Assembly: GCA_021731325.1 (NCBI GenBank)
Contig: JAKFXP010000059.1
Location: 1 to 7,264, forward strand
Source: Parcubacteria group bacterium
Lineage (GTDB): Bacteria; Patescibacteriota; Minisyncoccia; Phycocordibacterales; UBA12088
Length of the DNA stretch: 7,264 bases
Reading direction: 5' to 3'
Of the stretch, positions 4,631 through 7,264 are shown piece by piece. Within the stretch, counting starts at the first letter, position 1. Each line of letters starts with the position of its first letter. Under the pieces are notes generated by a model, which worked only from the letters and a program-made list of their open reading frames with translations, made no database searches and was not told the origin of the DNA. Position numbers and translations under genes: made by a program.

Positions 4631-6175
4631 ATGAATCATATACCCATAGGGTTAGTACGAGGCATACTCGCACTACTCCTCACCATAACCACACCCCTTG
4701 CATCGGCACTTGCCGTATGTGATGGGGTTGTTGCCATACCTACCAACCCACCAAGTCTCAATGTGAGATCAGCTGCTGGTCTATCCGGACCCCTTCTTGG
4801 GAGTGTACCCAATGGTACCCAAGGAAGACTTGAAGGTGTGAATACCACAGCAATAGATGGGTATCTCTGGTGGCAGGTACACTGGATGAATGGTTTGGTG
4901 GGATGGTCTGCGTCAATGGACTTATCTCCCGTCGAACACTACATGGAGGAAATACCACCTCCCGGATTGGTGTACATAGAAGACATTATTCCCGGATGGT
5001 GTCATCTACCGTGGTCACAAACCACCGTGAATCCAAAGTCAACTATCAAGAGATCGGGCACCTACGGTATCAAGACGACTACTGCCGCACAATGGGGTCG
5101 GTTATACCTTAAGACCAATGGGAAGAGTTTGTCGGGTATCAACTCCCTGTACTTTTCTATCCGTAGCGATAGTGGTAGTGGTGCAAACGTATGGGTAGCA
5201 CTCCAAAAAGCGGATGGTACTGCGTACGGAGTATACAAATCCATTGCCGAATATGTACCTGGAGGTACGATGATACCCGGTGCCTGGTACGATGTGCGCA
5301 TACCACGTGCTGATCTGGGAGTTACGCAAAGCAATACCGTATATGGTGTTGTGTTCCAAAACCTAGAACCTGCTACGTTTTATGCTGATGATATAGCACT
5401 CGAAACTGCCTCAGGGAGTACTAAATGGAATCCAGCCCCTACGGTGACAGGTGTTTCAGTTACGTGTACTCCTGCAACCATCACAGTGAACCAAGCAACA
5501 CCTTGTTCGGCACTCGTGTCAGGTACGGGCAACATTAGTAATCTAGTAACCTGGAGCGCTAATACTGGTGCCATGAACACCAGTGGCTTATTTGCCGCAC
5601 CGCAATCACCCACTACGGCTACCATTACCGCAACAAGCGTGAGTGACCCGAGTAAATCGGGAAGTACTACGGTGAATGTAGTGCAGGCGAGTCAGGCAGG
5701 TGCGATTGTGTACAGCGAGACTATTGGATGGGGGTGGGATGTTGGAACATGGTCTGGTTTGACCACCAATCCCGCATCACCTATTGCGTATCGGGGTACC
5801 AATGCTATTGAGATGAAGACGGTCGGGCAGTATCGACGTCTCCCACTCATTACAGAACCAGCGTTCAGATTCAATACCGCAGGGTATCAAGCGCTCTCAT
5901 TTGCCATCAATATTGGAGCATATGAGAATGAGGATTTGTATGTGGGACTACTAGATGCTGGTGGTAGTATTATCTCCTACCAAAATATCAAGACCTACGC
6001 GGAAAACAGTGTACTCAACTCATACCAATGGAAACATATACGCATCCCACTTACAGCGTTAGGTGCAGCGAATACCATTGTGTCTGGTGTTGAAATACAG
6101 AGTATAAACTCTACAACAGTACACGTCGACGAAGTAGCATTCGAACCAAACGGAACCAATGGAGGTTGCCAATGA
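4631..6175 (+). CDS. Secreted multidomain protein: SH3b-like, jelly-roll, Ig-like, jelly-roll
   Basis: 514 residues. Residues 1-28 form a Sec signal peptide (hydrophobic core around 8-23, likely cleavage after SALA). Residues 31-98 look like a bacterial SH3 domain: LNVRSAAG at 43-50, GxLxGxVPNGT-like spacing, and a Trp-rich end (WWQVHW, GLVGW), a fold often binding cell-wall peptides. Residues 113-258 and 358-505 are two related beta-sandwich domains, each ending in a WYDVRIP/WKHIRIP strand and a closing FYADDIALE/VHVDEVAFE strand, like carbohydrate-binding or galactose-binding-like jelly rolls. Between them, 270-350 resembles a Big_2-type Ig-like domain (TVTGVSVTCTPATITV, VTWSANTGAMNTSGLFAAP). 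No catalytic motif or membrane anchor is visible, so it is probably an envelope-binding or adhesive protein. Its stop overlaps the start of the peptidase gene (ATGA). Domain names are from pattern recognition. Confidence 0.85.
   Translation: MNHIPIGLVRGILALLLTITTPLASALAVCDGVVAIPTNPPSLNVRSAAGLSGPLLGSVPNGTQGRLEGVNTTAIDGYLWWQVHWMNGLVGWSASMDLSPVEHYMEEIPPPGLVYIEDIIPGWCHLPWSQTTVNPKSTIKRSGTYGIKTTTAAQWGRLYLKTNGKSLSGINSLYFSIRSDSGSGANVWVALQKADGTAYGVYKSIAEYVPGGTMIPGAWYDVRIPRADLGVTQSNTVYGVVFQNLEPATFYADDIALETASGSTKWNPAPTVTGVSVTCTPATITVNQATPCSALVSGTGNISNLVTWSANTGAMNTSGLFAAPQSPTTATITATSVSDPSKSGSTTVNVVQASQAGAIVYSETIGWGWDVGTWSGLTTNPASPIAYRGTNAIEMKTVGQYRRLPLITEPAFRFNTAGYQALSFAINIGAYENEDLYVGLLDAGGSIISYQNIKTYAENSVLNSYQWKHIRIPLTALGAANTIVSGVEIQSINSTTVHVDEVAFEPNGTNGGCQ
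6161..6165 (+). promoter_or_regulatory. Shine-Dalgarno sequence of the M23 peptidase gene
   Basis: GGAGG inside the end of the preceding gene lies six bases before the ATG at 6172, which overlaps the previous stop as ATGA. Spacing and overlap together indicate translational coupling of the two secreted proteins. Confidence 0.8.
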
Positions 6176-7264
6176 TACAGGTACCACAAGCACACGTACG
6201 GGTGTGTACGTTCATGGGAGGAGTGCTCCTCCTTCTGTTCTCACAATGGGTATATACAGCAGGTCTCTCATGCCCCGCAAATCCCGATGAAGGTCCAAAC
6301 GTGATCTATCAAAATGGGTTTGAGGCAGAATGGAGCACTAATGGCTCATGGCCTACCTCACTCAACAAAACAAGTGTTGCATCGCCAACAGGCATAAGTG
6401 GTGACACTGCATTGCGAGTGGTCTATGCAGGTTCGTGGACGGAGGGCCTTGCGGTTACAAGCGTATCTGCAGACGTGACAGGAGCACGTTCGCTTGTGTT
6501 TCGTATACGAAGCGAGCAAGCTAATCAGCAGATCTTTGTGAAGGTGTTTAGGTTAGATGGCTCATCGACACAAACCGTAGCACTCACTAATGGATACCTT
6601 GTTCCGTTTTCAAGCGCTCCGTTTGTAGCTAGTAAATGGTATTCGGTATCAATTCCGATTATTGATTTCATTGGCGTGAACAGTGCGATAACTGGCTTTG
6701 CGTTCGAAAACAGTGTTCCAGGAACTATCTACATTGACGATATGTCTATCACACCAGACAATTGGTCATTCTTAAGCTTTCCGCTTGATTGTAGTAATGC
6801 GAGTTGTACGGGTGAGGTGGATTATCGTTCGCTCGGTGCGTATACACCAAATTCGTTGACGAGCATTCTCGATCATCAAATGAGTACACTGTATGCTGAA
6901 GATGGTGTGATACGTTCGTTTACAGGAGAAGTGTTTAATGAGACGTCCTTGTACGCTAGTACGCTTCCACAACCATGTTATCCTAAAAATAGTGGTACAT
7001 GGTCACCTGTATTAAGTGAATTATATATAGGTACTAGCGGAACAGGTTCTAGTGACTGTACCGACGGTACTGCGGTCAATTATGATGCGCATCCTGGGTA
7101 TGATTACGAGGCGTCATACACTCCCGTAAAAGCAGCCGCATCTGGCACCATAGTAAATTTTGGGGGACAAAAATGTATTCCCAAAATGTCGCAATCAGAA
7201 ACATGCGATGCGTGGGGCGCAGTCGGTATTGACCATGGTAATGGATATATTACTCAGTACTTAC
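6172..7264 (+). CDS. Secreted jelly-roll / M23 metallopeptidase (3' end outside window)
   Basis: The frame is open from the ATG at 6172 to the right edge, giving 364 residues without a stop. Residues 11-30 form a signal peptide (FMGGVLLLLFSQW, cleavage near YTA). Cys34 follows in GLSC, a poor lipobox. Residues 44-196 form a beta-sandwich domain of the same type as the two in the upstream protein (KWYSVSIP, IYIDDMSIT). Residues 223-253 include a DHQMSTLYAEDG...SFTGE stretch that I recall in front of M23 domains. From about 303 begins an M23 (LytM-like) peptidase domain: HPGYD supplies the zinc ligands His307 and Asp311, followed by TPVKAAASGTIVNFGG and GAVGIDHGNGYITQY. The HxH motif that completes the zinc site would lie just past the edge. 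Family members cut peptidoglycan peptides, so this is probably an envelope hydrolase coupled to the SH3b-like protein. Confidence 0.85.
   Translation, partial: MIQVPQAHVRVCTFMGGVLLLLFSQWVYTAGLSCPANPDEGPNVIYQNGFEAEWSTNGSWPTSLNKTSVASPTGISGDTALRVVYAGSWTEGLAVTSVSADVTGARSLVFRIRSEQANQQIFVKVFRLDGSSTQTVALTNGYLVPFSSAPFVASKWYSVSIPIIDFIGVNSAITGFAFENSVPGTIYIDDMSITPDNWSFLSFPLDCSNASCTGEVDYRSLGAYTPNSLTSILDHQMSTLYAEDGVIRSFTGEVFNETSLYASTLPQPCYPKNSGTWSPVLSELYIGTSGTGSSDCTDGTAVNYDAHPGYDYEASYTPVKAAASGTIVNFGGQKCIPKMSQSETCDAWGAVGIDHGNGYITQYL

Noticed and set aside
4423..4722. 99-codon open frame starting inside the stop of the 4136 gene
   Set aside because: It has no ribosome binding site, runs through the repeat and the hairpin, overlaps the signal peptide of the well-supported gene at 4631 in another frame, and its product is low-complexity Ser/Thr/His/Pro sequence.
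1..7264. CRISPR arrays, tRNA or rRNA genes, insertion sequences
   Set aside because: No regularly spaced repeats, cloverleaf patterns, rRNA sequence or transposase-like frames were seen on either strand.

Overview
The window looks like part of a reduced genome from the Candidate Phyla Radiation (Patescibacteria, most likely a Parcubacteria-type lineage). Pointers to this are a compact iron-sulfur operon without SufD, a small coiled-coil protein of a kind I recall from these genomes, and large secreted beta-sandwich/peptidase proteins. TGA is used as a stop (after 4136-4423 and 4631-6175), so the code is standard and not the UGA=Gly code of Gracilibacteria/Absconditabacteria. The lineage call is inference from gene content.

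Layout, all genes on the + strand: (1) 2-280, the C-terminal end of an unrecognised protein entering from the left. (2) 353-4073, a tight operon sufB-sufS-sufU-sufC with gaps of 18 and 3 nt and a 14-nt overlap. SufS takes sulfur from cysteine as a persulfide, SufU accepts it (zinc-type SufU chemistry), and SufB with the ATPase SufC forms the scaffold on which the cluster is built. No SufD is present here. (3) 4136-4423, a 95-residue coiled-coil protein with its own strong promoter, whose -10 box ends only six bases before the ATG. (4) 4424-4630, an intergenic stretch holding the second copy of a 60-bp direct repeat (the first copy forms the 3' end of sufC), an extended -10 promoter and a GC-rich hairpin. 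(5) 4631-7264, two translationally coupled secreted proteins. The first has a signal peptide, an SH3b-like domain, and two jelly-roll domains around a bacterial Ig-like domain. The second has a signal peptide, one jelly-roll domain of the same type and an M23 metallopeptidase domain that runs off the right edge.

The most notable points are: the 58/60 direct repeat fused into sufC, which brackets the coiled-coil gene like a cassette; the shared TATACT-6 nt-ATG layout in front of sufB and the coiled-coil gene, suggesting leaderless mRNAs, while only the secreted module has well-spaced Shine-Dalgarno sequences; a SufU that lacks the usual SufU insertion; a SufS with Ala where a PLP-contacting Gln is expected; and the secreted SH3b/jelly-roll/M23 pair, which could act on the envelope of the cell or its host.
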